From: Alphaproteobacteria bacterium
Lineage (GTDB): Bacteria; Myxococcota_A; UBA796; CAJQPC01
Assembly (NCBI GenBank): GCA_020632795.1
Contig: JACKEV010000012.1
Span: forward strand, 248,001 to 312,000
Reading direction: 5' to 3'
Length of the DNA: 64,000 bases
Shown: one piece after another, positions 1-8,682 of the stretch
How positions within the stretch are numbered: the first letter of the stretch is position 1
How the letters are laid out: each line of letters starts with the position of its first letter
The notes under the pieces: generated by a model
Told to the model about the DNA's origin: nothing
The model's input: only the letters and a program-made list of their open reading frames with translations
Databases searched by the model: none
Translations under genes and position numbers: made by a program

Positions 1-108
1 GGAGAGGGCCAGCACGGCGTTGATCTCGGCGTCGCCGGAGTCATCGGCGGTGTCCTTGTCGCCGCAGGCCAGGACCGCAAGGAAGCTGAGAGGGATCAGG
101 TAGCGCAT
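1..108 (-). CDS. Lipoprotein N-terminus (partial at window edge)
   Basis: Only the first 36 codons lie in the window; the gene runs off the left edge. The start MRYLIPLSFLAVLACGDKD is a classic lipoprotein signal: a short basic n-region, a hydrophobic core, and a lipobox ending in Cys15. It is followed by an acidic stretch (DKDTADDSGD) typical of surface lipoproteins in myxobacteria-like genomes. A GGAGG ribosome site lies just upstream of the ATG. The protein is expected to be lipid-anchored in the envelope. Function is unknown because the mature domain is outside the window. A 6-bp stem (140-145 with 154-159) sits between this gene and the one upstream on the same strand. Confidence 0.75.
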   Translation of the reverse strand, partial: MRYLIPLSFLAVLACGDKDTADDSGDAEINAVLALS

Positions 109-161
109 CGATATCCTCCATCGAGTGGAGCGCAACCCTATCCTCCTCGTCAAGAGGATGT

Positions 162-1514
162 CTACCCGGATCCGTCCGCCGTTGAGGTGGGGAAGCCATC
201 CACTCGGTAGGCCCTCGCCAATACGGTCATCGGGTGCATGGGCTTGACCCCGGCGTGCTGTTCGAACTGCACCGCGGCCAGGGGGCAGTCGGTCACCCAC
301 ACCCGCGCCTCCGGGCTCTTCATCGCGCTGAACGCCTTCTCGCCGATGCGGGCGGAGGGCTCGAAGCCCTCGGTCGTCATGGCGTAGGTGCCGTCGTGGC
401 CGCAGCACTCCTGCACCACCGTGGTCTGCACCCCGGGCAGCTTCTTGAGCAGGTTGTTCGCCCGGAAGCCCACCGCCTGGGTCCGCAGGTGGCAGGGGAC
501 GTGGTAGGCCACCGGCCCGCCGGGGCTTGACTTGAAGTCGGTGTTGAAGCGCTCCTCCTTGCGGATCGACCACAGGAATTCGCTGGGGTCGCGCACCGCC
601 TCGGCCAGCTTGCGGGCGGCCTCGCGGTCCTCTTCGGCGACCAGCTCGGGGTACTCCCGGCGCAGCATCATCGAGCAGGTCGGGTTGATGGCGACGACCT
701 TGGCGCCGGCCTCGACGTGGGGCAGCAGGCGCTCCAGGTTGCGCTTCGCCTGGGCCCGGAGGCCCTCCAGGTCCCCGTGCTCCCACCTGGGCATGCCGCA
801 GCAGGCCAGCCCGGCGACGCAGGCCACCGCGACGCCGTTCTTCTCCAGCACCTCCACGGTGTCCCGGCCGATCTGGGGCTCGTTGTTCTGCACGTAGCAG
901 GTCTGGAAGAGCACCACCTCGGCCCCGCCGGGGGCGTCCGCGAGCTTGCCCATGGTCTTCGCCCACTTCTCGAACGTGGTGCTGGCGAAGTCCGGCAGGA
1001 GCTTGTCGCGGTGGATGCCCAGGACCTGCTCCATGAACCAGCGGTGCAGGGAGACCCGGTTCATCGTGTTGGCCAGGCCGAAGCTCGCGCGGGCGAAGGC
1101 GCCGGCCGCGTCGGGGTCTCCCAGCACGCGGTCCCGTAGGGAGAAGCCCTGCTCCCGACCCCGCACCGCCTTGTGGCGGTGGACCAGCTTGGGGAAGTCG
1201 AGCTGGAACGCGTGGTCGTCGCGGGGGGTGTAGGGGCACTGCACCTCGCAGAGCTTGCACTGGAAGCAGTCGTCCATCACCCGGTCGGTCTCGGCCTCGG
1301 TCAGCCCGCGCACGTCGCCGCCGTGGGTGTTGTCGATGAGGTCGAAGAGGGTGGGGAAGCTGTCGCAGTACTTGAAGCACATCCGGCAGCCGTGGCAGAT
1401 CTCGAAGGCCCGCTCGACCTCCTTGTGGAGGGCGGCCTTGTCCCAGTAGAGGGCCTCCGAGGGGTCGTAGCACAGCCCGTCGGTCGGCTGGTAGGAGATG
1501 TTCTCGTCGCTCAT
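162..1514 (-). CDS. GlpC/HdrD-like Fe-S oxidoreductase with CCG domains
   Basis: A 450-residue iron-sulfur protein. Two 4Fe-4S ferredoxin motifs are visible near the N-terminus: Cys40/43/46/50 and Cys83/86/89/93, the second followed by Pro. The rest carries two cysteine-rich CCG-type half-domains: ACCGMPRWEHG then PTCSMML, and HVPCHLRTQ then ECCGHDGTYAM. This arrangement is known from the GlpC subunit of anaerobic glycerol-3-phosphate dehydrogenase and from heterodisulfide reductase HdrD, which pass electrons between flavoproteins and quinone or disulfide partners. No such partner is in the window, so the electron donor and acceptor are unknown. The ATG at 1514 fits the ferredoxin start; the frame stays open further upstream, but that stretch lies over the divergent GNAT gene. 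Confidence 0.85.
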   Translation of the reverse strand: MSDENISYQPTDGLCYDPSEALYWDKAALHKEVERAFEICHGCRMCFKYCDSFPTLFDLIDNTHGGDVRGLTEAETDRVMDDCFQCKLCEVQCPYTPRDDHAFQLDFPKLVHRHKAVRGREQGFSLRDRVLGDPDAAGAFARASFGLANTMNRVSLHRWFMEQVLGIHRDKLLPDFASTTFEKWAKTMGKLADAPGGAEVVLFQTCYVQNNEPQIGRDTVEVLEKNGVAVACVAGLACCGMPRWEHGDLEGLRAQAKRNLERLLPHVEAGAKVVAINPTCSMMLRREYPELVAEEDREAARKLAEAVRDPSEFLWSIRKEERFNTDFKSSPGGPVAYHVPCHLRTQAVGFRANNLLKKLPGVQTTVVQECCGHDGTYAMTTEGFEPSARIGEKAFSAMKSPEARVWVTDCPLAAVQFEQHAGVKPMHPMTVLARAYRVDGFPTSTADGSG

Positions 1515-1565
1515 CGGGCACCCGGAGGGCAGAGGAGCGATACATCTAACCGTCCTGGAGGACCG

Positions 1566-2003
1566 ATGATCCGCACAGCGACCCTGGACGACCTCGACGC
1601 CCTGGTCGAAGGCAACGCCGCGATGGCTCTGGAGACCGAGGGGCTGACCCTGGACCCGGACGTGCTGCGCGCCGGGGTGCGCGCCGCGCTGGAGGGGCAG
1701 GCCCGCTACCTGGTCCTCCAGCGCGACGGCCGCGTGGTGGCCCAGCTCCTGCAGACCACGGAGTGGAGCGACTGGCGGTGCCGCCCGGTGTGGTGGATCC
1801 ATTCGGTCTATGTGTGGCCCGCCTACCGGCGCCAGGGGCTCTTCCGGGCGCTGTACGCAGCGGTGCTGGCCGAAGCCGAGGCCGCGGGGGTCGCGGGGGT
1901 GCGGCTGTACGTCGACGAGCGCAACACGCCCGCGCAGGCGGTGTACCGGTCGTTGGGGATGGTGGGGGATCACTACCGGGTGTTCGAGGCGATGTTCGAC
2001 TGA
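1566..2003 (+). CDS. GNAT-family N-acetyltransferase
   Basis: A 145-residue protein with the GNAT fold signature. Motif A is in VYVWPAYRRQGLFRAL, where the RRQG segment forms the acetyl-CoA pyrophosphate loop, and the C-terminal YVDERNTPAQAVYRSLGM is the usual motif B with Tyr. It would transfer an acetyl group from acetyl-CoA to an amine in the cytoplasm; the substrate cannot be read from sequence. The ATG at 1566 has a clear GGAGG site eight bases or so upstream. It is divergent from the Fe-S oxidoreductase with only about 50 bp between the starts, so the two probably share a control region. Confidence 0.88.
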   Translation: MIRTATLDDLDALVEGNAAMALETEGLTLDPDVLRAGVRAALEGQARYLVLQRDGRVVAQLLQTTEWSDWRCRPVWWIHSVYVWPAYRRQGLFRALYAAVLAEAEAAGVAGVRLYVDERNTPAQAVYRSLGMVGDHYRVFEAMFD

Positions 2004-2206
2004 GGTCGCGGAGGGGTCCCTGCTCGGCGGGGCGTGGTGCTCTCCGGACGCGCATCAAGGCGGCGCCAGCTGGCTCTCCTGCGAGAGAACGCAGCCCGCC
2101 CAGGCGACATTGGCGAATCCATGATGGATGAGCAGACCCCGGGGGGAGGTCAGGTCTGCACAGCAGACCGAAGGATGGGGCTGGAGGGGTCCCCTCCTTC
2201 AAAGAT

Positions 2207-2229
2207 GGGTGGGGCTTCGTACCCCACCC
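2207..2229. other. Perfect 8-bp hairpin, possible terminator
   Basis: GGGTGGGG and CCCCACCC pair exactly around a 7-base loop (CTTCGTA). It lies about 200 bases past the GNAT stop. No T-run follows, so it is not a standard intrinsic terminator; it could stall polymerase, act with Rho, or stabilise a 3' end. Confidence 0.35.
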
Positions 2230-2292
2230 GATACGTCGCCCCAACGTCCAATTTCCCCCGGGAGAAACTACTCAGACTTTCGCCCCTCACCC

Positions 2293-2320
2293 TTGACAGG
2301 ATCCCCTTGACGGGTCAAAT
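2293..2320 (+). promoter_or_regulatory. Candidate sigma70 promoter with overlapping palindrome
   Basis: A perfect -35 hexamer TTGACA (2293-2298), a 16-bp spacer, then TCAAAT (2315-2320), matching four of six -10 positions. The inverted repeat TTGAC-GG-GTCAA (2307-2318) overlaps the spacer and -10, as an operator would. A start here would give a leader of about 185 nt before the ATG at 2512. Weak -10, so tentative. Confidence 0.35.
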
Positions 2321-2511
2321 TGCCCAAGCTGTGCGTGGCGTCTACGTGCTGCGCGAAGCACCTCGGGTCGGGACTCAGGCCCCCGGCTCCCATTCTGGCC
2401 AGTTGCTCACGCTGCTGCGTGGTCCTGTGTTGTCCGGTACAGCAGGATCCCCAGGATGACAGGTGCTCCGTGCAAGCGGCGCGGCCCGCTGGCCTCTCCT
2501 GGAGGACCCCC

Positions 2512-2865
2512 ATGCACCTGTTCCTGATGTTTGCTTTTGCGATCGCCGCATCTACCGCCGCGCCCCCTGCGGACGCCCTGCCCGTCTGCGCGCTCCAGCC
2601 CTGCCCCGTCGTCGCCGCCGGCATCGACGAGGTCGATGGGCTCGACGCCGTCGACCCCGACGCCCCCTACGCCTGGCTCACCCACGACCTCGCCCTGGCC
2701 CGCCTCGCCGTGGTCGAGGGCGACGTGGACACCGCCGCCGAGCTGGCCCGCGCCGCGCGCCTGACCCTCCGCGCCCAGGGCGACTACATCGCCGACGCGC
2801 GCGGTCAGGACTTCGTCGACGCCATGGACGACGCCTTCGTGGCCGTCCTCGCCGACACGAAGTAA
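2512..2865 (+). CDS. Small secreted protein, unknown function
   Basis: A 117-residue protein. The first 20 or so residues (MHLFLMFAFAIAASTAAPPA) are a hydrophobic signal peptide ending in small residues suitable for signal peptidase I. The mature part has two cysteines close together (PVCALQPCPVV) that could form a disulfide. An alpha-helical region follows (ALARLAVVEGDVDTAAELARAARLTLR), resembling a single TPR-like hairpin. A GGAGG site precedes the ATG. The next gene starts 9 bases after its stop, so they are probably co-transcribed. No family is recognised. Confidence 0.65.
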   Translation: MHLFLMFAFAIAASTAAPPADALPVCALQPCPVVAAGIDEVDGLDAVDPDAPYAWLTHDLALARLAVVEGDVDTAAELARAARLTLRAQGDYIADARGQDFVDAMDDAFVAVLADTK

Positions 2866-2874
2866 GCCCCGGGG

Positions 2875-3510
2875 GTGACCGCCCCCTCCCGCCTGCGCGT
2901 CTCCAGGCTCGCCAACCTCGCGGGGGCGCTGACCCTCGCCCGGGTGCCGCTGGCGGTGCTCTCCTCGCTGGTCAAGCATGACCGGGAGGCGCTGCTGGCG
3001 GTGCTCGTGGTCGCGGCGCTCACCGACGTGCTGGACGGGCCGGTGGCCCGGTGGCGGGGCACCGAGTCCCGGGTGGGCGCCATCGCGGACGCCTGGGGCG
3101 ACAAGATCTTCTTCATCAACTTCGCCTGGTGCCTGGAGCTGGCAGGCTACATCCCCGGGTATTACCTGTGGGCCTGGTTCATCCGAGAGCTGATCCAGGG
3201 GCTGTCCATCCCGCTGCTGGCCCTGCGCTACGCCCTGTCGCAGGGGCCCTTCCCGCAGCCGCTGCCCTCGGGCCGGGTCACCACCATCGCGGTGGCGGTC
3301 GCGATGGTCGCGGTGCTGGTGGAGGCGCCTCTGGTGCGGGACGGCGCCACGGTGGTCGCGGCGGTGAGCGGGAGCTGGGCGGCGGCGCGCTACATGCTCC
3401 GGGACCGCCCGTGGCGCTACTTCATCGATCCCCACCCGGCGGAAGCGTCCAGATCAGCAGCCCCGGACCCTGCCGCGTCGGCGGCCCCACCGCCCGACCC
3501 AGCCGCTTGA
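2875..3510 (+). CDS. CDP-alcohol phosphatidyltransferase family protein
   Basis: A 211-residue integral membrane enzyme. It carries the complete family signature DG-x2-AR-x8-G-x3-D-x3-D: Asp54, Gly55, Ala58, Arg59, Gly68, Asp72 and Asp76. These residues bind the metal and CDP group in enzymes such as PgsA and PssA, which join a CDP-activated lipid head to an alcohol. Several hydrophobic segments flank the motif. The alcohol substrate cannot be told from sequence. The start is GTG at 2875. The last 28 or so residues (DPHPAEASRSAAPDP onward) are low-complexity and overlap the 3' end of the convergent gene by 89 bases, so the functional protein probably ends near RYFIDP. Confidence 0.85.
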   Translation: MTAPSRLRVSRLANLAGALTLARVPLAVLSSLVKHDREALLAVLVVAALTDVLDGPVARWRGTESRVGAIADAWGDKIFFINFAWCLELAGYIPGYYLWAWFIRELIQGLSIPLLALRYALSQGPFPQPLPSGRVTTIAVAVAMVAVLVEAPLVRDGATVVAAVSGSWAAARYMLRDRPWRYFIDPHPAEASRSAAPDPAASAAPPPDPAA

Positions 3511-5074
3511 CCGTCAGGTCCACCATCTCCGGGGTGCGGTCGGCGGACAGGGTGGCCGTGTCGACGATGAGGTAGCCGAAGCCGTCGTCCAGCAGAGGCT
3601 GCCAGTCCGCGTCGGTGAAGCGCCGGCTGGGCTTGCGGCCCATCAGGATCTCGTCGAGCAGGGCGAGGGCGGGCTGCCCCGCGGCCCATTCGGCGTGGCC
3701 ATCCACCGCCAGCAGGGGGTTGGAGCCGCCCAGGCTGGCCTGCACCGGCTTGCCGTGCCACACCTGATGCACCCGCCACAGGCTGTCGGCGCCCACCGGC
3801 AGGGCCACCACAGCGGCGTCGGGCTGCGCGGCCAGCCAGTCCAGCGCGGGGGGATGGGGCGGCCGCCAGGTCGGCAGCGGCAGCAGCGCCCCTGGCACGA
3901 GGCTCAGCCCCCACCCGACCGAGAGCGCCGCCGCGAGGGGCAGGGCCCCGCGCCCCAGCCACCGGGCTGCCGCCGCGCTGATCGCCGCCGCCGCCACCAG
4001 ATCCACCACGACCAGCGCCCGGGTGGGGAACCACATGCGGTCCGCCAGCGGCCCCAGCGCCAGGAACGCGGTGTACAGCGGCGAGTCGAGCAGGCCGAGC
4101 GGCCGGGGCCCCAGCGCGAGGCCCACGCACAGCGTCGCGGCGACCGCCATCGCTACCCAGGCGCGGTCCCGGCGGACCAGCACGCCCAGCGCCAGCGCGC
4201 CCAGCGGCAGTGAGCCCCAAACCACCCGCCCCATGCCCGCCGGCACCGTGGTCAGCCCCCCGTCCGGGCTGATGAGGGCGGTCCAGCCGGTCGCGTCCAG
4301 CACGAACAGAGGGTGGTAGTCGGGGTGGGCCAGGGCGGGCAGGCCGGGGCCGTGCGCCATGTGCGTGGCCACCAGGGCCAGCAGCGGGGAGACCAGCGCC
4401 AGCGCCAGCGCCCCCATCGCGACCGCCCGCCGCGGCGACCGGGTCAGCCCGACCCCCAGCAGGACCAGGCCCCCCCAGGCCGCGGCGTACCAGTACGTCA
4501 GCCCGGTCAGCGCCAGCCACAGCCCACCCCAGGCCCAGGCGAAGCGCTCGGTGTCCAGCCGCCACGCCGCCCGCAGACCCAGGCACAGGAAGGGCAGGAA
4601 GGCCTGGGTGGGCCGCCCTGCGCCCAGCTCCTCCAGGGGGACCACGGCCAGGGCGAACAGCGCCGCGCCCAGCAGCCCGGCGGCCACCCCGGCGCGGTCG
4701 TCCCCCCGCCACACCTCGCTCAGGCGGAAGAAGGCGAGGCCGTTCGCCAGGATGACCCCCCCCGCCCAGGCGTCGTGGGCGCCCAGCGGCCCCAGCCAGG
4801 CCACCAGCGGCAGGGCGAGCGCGGCGTCCAGCAGGTTGCAGCCGTCCCGCACCAGCATGTCGGTGCCCAGCGGCCAGGCCACCAGCGGGGTCACCGCCGC
4901 CGACCAGCCCCGCTCCAGGGACTCCGCGAGGTACCAGCGGTACCAGAGCGCCCCGTACAGGTCGTTGTTGCGAACCCCCAGGATCCGGTCGGCGGGCCAG
5001 GCCGCTGCGGTGACCGCCAGCGCGCAGCCGGCGGACCAGAGCAGGGCGAGCAGCCAGGCGACGGGTTTGGACAT
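3422..5074 (-). CDS. Polytopic membrane protein, GT-C glycosyltransferase-like
   Basis: A protein of about 550 residues with roughly ten or more hydrophobic helices, then a C-terminal soluble part of about 150 residues. The first loop after helix 1 holds acidic and aromatic residues (RNNDLYGALWYRWYL). This is where GT-C glycosyltransferases, which use polyprenyl-linked sugars at the membrane, keep their catalytic Asp. The soluble end (ALPVGADSLWRVHQVWHG ... FGYLIVDTATL) resembles the periplasmic domains of that superfamily. The assignment is by architecture only. The ATG at 5074 is used; an in-frame GTG at 5086 is the alternative, and neither has a good ribosome site. Confidence 0.65.
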   Translation of the reverse strand: MSKPVAWLLALLWSAGCALAVTAAAWPADRILGVRNNDLYGALWYRWYLAESLERGWSAAVTPLVAWPLGTDMLVRDGCNLLDAALALPLVAWLGPLGAHDAWAGGVILANGLAFFRLSEVWRGDDRAGVAAGLLGAALFALAVVPLEELGAGRPTQAFLPFLCLGLRAAWRLDTERFAWAWGGLWLALTGLTYWYAAAWGGLVLLGVGLTRSPRRAVAMGALALALVSPLLALVATHMAHGPGLPALAHPDYHPLFVLDATGWTALISPDGGLTTVPAGMGRVVWGSLPLGALALGVLVRRDRAWVAMAVAATLCVGLALGPRPLGLLDSPLYTAFLALGPLADRMWFPTRALVVVDLVAAAAISAAAARWLGRGALPLAAALSVGWGLSLVPGALLPLPTWRPPHPPALDWLAAQPDAAVVALPVGADSLWRVHQVWHGKPVQASLGGSNPLLAVDGHAEWAAGQPALALLDEILMGRKPSRRFTDADWQPLLDDGFGYLIVDTATLSADRTPEMVDLTVKRLGRAVGPPTRQGPGLLIWTLPPGGDR

Positions 5075-5145
5075 GGCAGGGCTCACGAGGTGGCGCGCTT
5101 GGCGCGACAGGATAGCTGTACCCTTTGCCCGGGATGGAGGGTGAG

Positions 5146-7221
5146 GTGAGCGTGGCGGAGCATCCCATCGTCCGCGAGGAGGAGACCCACCTCGCGCGCG
5201 TGCGCACCCACCTGCTGGAGAACCCGGTCACCATCGGCGCGAGCGAGCGCGAGCTGGTGGGGGAGATCCAGCGCCTCCAGGTGGAGCTGGGCCAGGCCAA
5301 GGCCGAGGACATGGGCGCGATCCTCCAGCAGTTCGACCAGCTCAACGCGCTGCTCGGCCAGCTCCGCCGCGGCCGCAGCAACGAGGACCCCGACCCCGAC
5401 TGCCCCTACTTCGCGCACATGGAGCTGGACGAGGAGGGCCGCCGCCGCGATCTGTTCCTGGGCAAGGTCTCCCGCATCGAGCGCGGCCTGCGCATCATCG
5501 ACTGGCGCAACGCGCCGATCGCGCGGCTGTTCTACCGCTACCACGAGGGCGAGGAGTACGCCGAGGAGCTGGGGGATCGCATCCACGAGGGCGTGCTGCT
5601 GTCCCGGCGCACCCTGTCGATCGCGCGGGGCCGGCTGGAGCGGGTGGACTGCCCCCAGGGGGTCTTCCACCGGGCCGACGACGGCGCGTGGAGGCGTCAG
5701 GCCCCGACCAGCGTCCAGCTCGCCGGGGGCGCGGGCACCGCCCTGCTCACCCACCGCCACGGCAGCCGCCGGACCATGGGCGGGCGCCCCGACCAGCTCC
5801 GGGCCGACAAGCACCTCCCCGACATCGCCGCGCTGATCGACCCCGAGCAGTTCGAGCTGATCAGCCGCCCCCAGTCGGGGCTGGTGGTCATCCGGGGCAT
5901 CGCCGGCTCGGGCAAGACCACCGTGGCCCTGCACCGGGTGGCCTGGCTGGCCTTCCAGGACCCCCGCCGCTTCGCGCCCGAGCGCATGATCGTGGTGGTG
6001 TGGGGCCGGGCGATGCGGGACTACATCTCCAAGGTGCTGCCGTCGCTGGGGGTCGAGGGCGTGATGGTGCGCACCTGGGCGGACTGGTCCCGGGAGCTGG
6101 TCAAGCGGCACTACCCCTTCCTGCCGCGGCGCCAGGCCGAGGACACCCCCGAGATCGTCACCCGCATGAAGCTCCACCCGGCCATGCTGGAGGTCATGGA
6201 GCGCCAGCTCCAGACCATGAGCAACCCGCCCAACGCCCAGGGCGCGCTCGACGACTTCCTGGGCATGTTCATGGACCTGCCCCGGCTCAAGCGGTTGCTG
6301 ATCGGCCGCGACCCGGGCAGCTTCACCGAGGCGGACCTCGACCGGGCCTGGACCTGGCTGTCCCGCCAGCGCGACGGCCTGCGGGCCTGGGTCGAGGGCG
6401 ACCGCGAGGAGCAGGTCGAGCTGGACGCCGAGGACGACGCCCTCCTGCTGCGGCTGTGGCAGCGCCGGGTCGGGCCGCTGCGGGGCAAGGGGCGGCGGCC
6501 CCTGCGCTACGGGCACATGGTCGTCGACGAGGTCCAGGACCTCTCCCCCACCGAGGTCCGGGTGCTCATGGAGACCCTCGACAAGGGTCGCAGCATGACC
6601 CTCGCCGGGGACACCCAGCAGCACATCATCGCCTCGTCCGGGTTCAGCTCCTGGGGGTCGTTCTTCGGCGACACCGGGCTCGCCGGCACCGAGGTCAGCA
6701 CGCTGCGGGTCAGCTACCGCTCCACCCACGAGATCACCACCTTGGCCCGCCGGGTGCTGGGGGACCTGGCCGAGGACGACGTCCCGCCGGTGACCACGCG
6801 CCCCGGCGCCCCCGTCGAGCTGTTCCAGTTCACCGACCACGGCGGCTGCGTGGCTTTCCTGGGCGACGCCCTGCGGCAGCTCCTCCAGCGGGAGCCCCTG
6901 GCCTCGGTCGCGGTCATCACCCCGGACCCCACCCTCTCGGCGCTCTACGCCCAGGGGCTGGCGGACGCCGAGGTCCCGCGCCTGCGCCGCGTGGTCGAGC
7001 AGACCTTCGCGTTCGCGCCCGGGGTCGAGGTGGTCGAGGTCGAGGAGGTCAAGGGCCTGGAGTTCGACTACGTCGTGCTCATCGAGGTCTCGGCGCGGTA
7101 CTACCCCGACGACGCCCACGCCCGGCGGCTCCTGCACGTGGGCGCCACCCGCGCGGCCCACCAGCTCTGGCTCACCGCGGTGGGCTCCCCCTCACCGATC
7201 CTCCGCGGGCTCGGGGGCTGA
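5146..7221 (+). CDS. helD: HelD-like superfamily 1 DNA helicase
   Basis: About 690 residues. The N-terminus is a charged coiled coil, followed by a block typical of HelD (PYFAHMELDEEG, then IIDWRNAPIARLFYRYHEG). The SF1 helicase motifs appear in order: Walker A GIAGSGKTT near residue 251, Walker B VDEVQDL near 460, motif III AGDTQQ, motif IV SYRST, motif V VEEVKGLEFDYVV and motif VI LLHVGATRAAHQL. In Bacillus, HelD binds RNA polymerase and uses ATP to free stalled complexes; the same role is likely here. Start codons are ambiguous: GTG at 5146 sits 5 bases after GGAGG, with GTG 5152 and ATG 5134 as alternatives. The stop overlaps the next, convergent, gene by 30 bases. Confidence 0.88.
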   Translation: MSVAEHPIVREEETHLARVRTHLLENPVTIGASERELVGEIQRLQVELGQAKAEDMGAILQQFDQLNALLGQLRRGRSNEDPDPDCPYFAHMELDEEGRRRDLFLGKVSRIERGLRIIDWRNAPIARLFYRYHEGEEYAEELGDRIHEGVLLSRRTLSIARGRLERVDCPQGVFHRADDGAWRRQAPTSVQLAGGAGTALLTHRHGSRRTMGGRPDQLRADKHLPDIAALIDPEQFELISRPQSGLVVIRGIAGSGKTTVALHRVAWLAFQDPRRFAPERMIVVVWGRAMRDYISKVLPSLGVEGVMVRTWADWSRELVKRHYPFLPRRQAEDTPEIVTRMKLHPAMLEVMERQLQTMSNPPNAQGALDDFLGMFMDLPRLKRLLIGRDPGSFTEADLDRAWTWLSRQRDGLRAWVEGDREEQVELDAEDDALLLRLWQRRVGPLRGKGRRPLRYGHMVVDEVQDLSPTEVRVLMETLDKGRSMTLAGDTQQHIIASSGFSSWGSFFGDTGLAGTEVSTLRVSYRSTHEITTLARRVLGDLAEDDVPPVTTRPGAPVELFQFTDHGGCVAFLGDALRQLLQREPLASVAVITPDPTLSALYAQGLADAEVPRLRRVVEQTFAFAPGVEVVEVEEVKGLEFDYVVLIEVSARYYPDDAHARRLLHVGATRAAHQLWLTAVGSPSPILRGLGG

Positions 7222-7455
7222 GGGCACGCGCTGCTCCTCCTGCAGGAGCTGCTCGAGGGTCGAGCCGTCGTCGTAGGGGTCGTAGGTGACCTCCACGACG
7301 GGGTCGCGGTTGGTGAAGCCGAGCTGGGAGAGGAACCACAGGCAGGCCCAGGCCAGCGCTCCGGTCCCCACCACCATGGCCAGGGTGGCGGCGGCCAGGG
7401 CCAGCGGGTTGAGGGGCGCGCGCGCCCGCGGCTCGTGGCGGATCTGTTCGAACAT
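7192..7455 (-). CDS. Small single-pass membrane protein, unknown
   Basis: An 87-residue protein. Residues 18-45 or so (PLALAAATLAMVVGTGALAW onward) form one clear transmembrane helix. An acidic, soluble tail follows (VVEVTYDPYDDGSTLEQLLQEEQRVP). The composition is protein-like and not what a GC-rich shadow frame would give. It fills the space between the helicase and the next forward gene, overlapping the helicase stop by 30 bases. No Shine-Dalgarno is seen upstream of the ATG, which lowers confidence. Function unknown. Confidence 0.5.
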   Translation of the reverse strand: MFEQIRHEPRARAPLNPLALAAATLAMVVGTGALAWACLWFLSQLGFTNRDPVVEVTYDPYDDGSTLEQLLQEEQRVPSAPEPAEDR

Positions 7456-7506
7456 GGGGGAGGAAGACGATACGAATAACCGGACCCGCTCCCGGGAGAC
7501 GGACGG

Positions 7507-8481
7507 ATGCCCGACGCTGACACCCTGCTCCGCCGGCTGCGCGAGGACGAGCGCCACCTCCAGGCCCTGGTCACGCTGGCGGTCGACGACCTCATGTCCC
7601 GGCCGGTCGAGGAGCTGGTCGACCCGGCGTGGCTCTCCGAGCGCCTGGTCGAGGCCATGCGCAGCTCGGCCAGCGACAAGCGCACCCGGGAGTGGATCCG
7701 GGGCCGGCTGGACGAGGTGCGCCAGCGCGCGGGCAAGGAGCAGGGCACCCTGGCCCAGCGGGTCTCGCCCCAGCTCGTGCGGGCGGTCAAGGATCTGCTG
7801 CGTCGGCCCTACACCCCGGATCCGGCGCTGGTGCGGGCGATCATCGACCACCGCGCCATGCGCAACCTCATCCAGGATCTCCTCCAGACCACGCTGACCG
7901 AGTACGCCCGCAAGGTACAGGAGCCCACCCGGGGGGCGGTCCAGGCCCTCAAGTCCAGCCCGCTGGGGCGTAGCCGGCTGGCCCAGCTCGCCGGGGCGGC
8001 GGGGGTGGCCGCGCGGGTGGTCGGCAGCGAGGTCGAGCGCCAGCTCGAGGGCCGCATCCGCGAGTTCGTGGACGGCGCGATCAGCCGCAGCATCGACCTC
8101 TCCGTCACCCACTTCTGCGCCCCCGAGCACGCCCGGGACGTCGCCGACTGGCGGGCCGACAGCGTGGACGTGGTGCTCTGGTTCCCCGTGGAGACCTGGC
8201 GCCGCGAGTTCGACAAGCTCGACCCCGAGCAGCTCATCGACGATCTGGCCGAGCTGCTCGTGGCGCTGGCCAACGCCGAGGGCTTCACCGAGCAGCTCCG
8301 GGGGCTCCTGGAGCAGGCCGTGCGCGAGGCCGGCGGGGCCACCGCCCGGGACTTCCTGTCCGGCTCGGGGCTGGAGGAGGAGTGGCGCCCCCACCTGGAG
8401 GCGCTGGCGCTGGAGCGGATGCGCGCGTTCGTCGCCACCGAGGGCTTCGAGGCCTGGCTGCGCGCGCTGGCCGCGGACTGA
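7507..8481 (+). CDS. Conserved-looking hypothetical protein, helical
   Basis: A 324-residue protein, mostly alpha-helical and rich in Arg, Glu and Leu, without a signal peptide or certain membrane span. A small-residue segment (RLAQLAGAAGVAARVVGSEV, residues about 155-175) is the only hydrophobic stretch. Patterns such as RRLREDERHLQALVTLAVDDLMSRPVEEL and the central VTHFCAPEHARDVADWRAD do not match a family I recognise. The GGGAGACGGACGG stretch just before the ATG can serve as a ribosome site. It starts 51 bases from the divergent small membrane protein. Confidence 0.7.
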   Translation: MPDADTLLRRLREDERHLQALVTLAVDDLMSRPVEELVDPAWLSERLVEAMRSSASDKRTREWIRGRLDEVRQRAGKEQGTLAQRVSPQLVRAVKDLLRRPYTPDPALVRAIIDHRAMRNLIQDLLQTTLTEYARKVQEPTRGAVQALKSSPLGRSRLAQLAGAAGVAARVVGSEVERQLEGRIREFVDGAISRSIDLSVTHFCAPEHARDVADWRADSVDVVLWFPVETWRREFDKLDPEQLIDDLAELLVALANAEGFTEQLRGLLEQAVREAGGATARDFLSGSGLEEEWRPHLEALALERMRAFVATEGFEAWLRALAAD

Positions 8482-8566
8482 CGCGCCGCGCCGGTTCAGG
8501 CGCGGCGACAGGAAGGGTCAAGGAGCGTCCAGGTCGGCCGCAGGCGGTGAGGGGAGCGGGGTGATC

Positions 8567-8583
8567 TGTCGCGCGAAGCGACA
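8567..8583. other. Short perfect hairpin in 8482-8682 intergenic
   Basis: TGTCGC and GCGACA pair around a GCGAA loop. A related string, TGTCGCGCCAAGCG, occurs on the reverse strand near 5096-5109. The element lies in the 200-base gap after the hypothetical gene and may mark its 3' end. Nothing else is recognised in that gap. Confidence 0.3.
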
Positions 8584-8682
8584 CTACGGGCGGCCGGCCC
8601 CCAGCGGCATCGCGCCCCGCCGGGCCCCAGGGCGCACCCCAGGGCTGACGGACCTCTTCGCTTCCGCTAAGGTTGGCTGTCG

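Larger units (their letters stand above)
2004..2511. other. Non-coding stretch between GNAT gene and secreted-protein gene
   Basis: About 500 bases without a convincing gene. Short open frames here have no ribosome site or recognisable composition. It holds a GC-rich hairpin at 2207-2229, a second short palindrome around 2183-2197 (GGAGGGG-T-CCCCTCC), and a promoter-like element near 2293-2320. The first part probably ends the GNAT transcript and the second part probably starts the next one. Confidence 0.5.

Noticed and set aside
2034..2459. Small open frames in the 2004-2511 gap
   Set aside because: No ribosome site, no domain, odd composition; the region looks regulatory.
5083..7161. Long reverse-strand open frame over the helicase
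   Set aside because: Composition is typical of an antisense shadow; all helicase motifs are on the forward strand.
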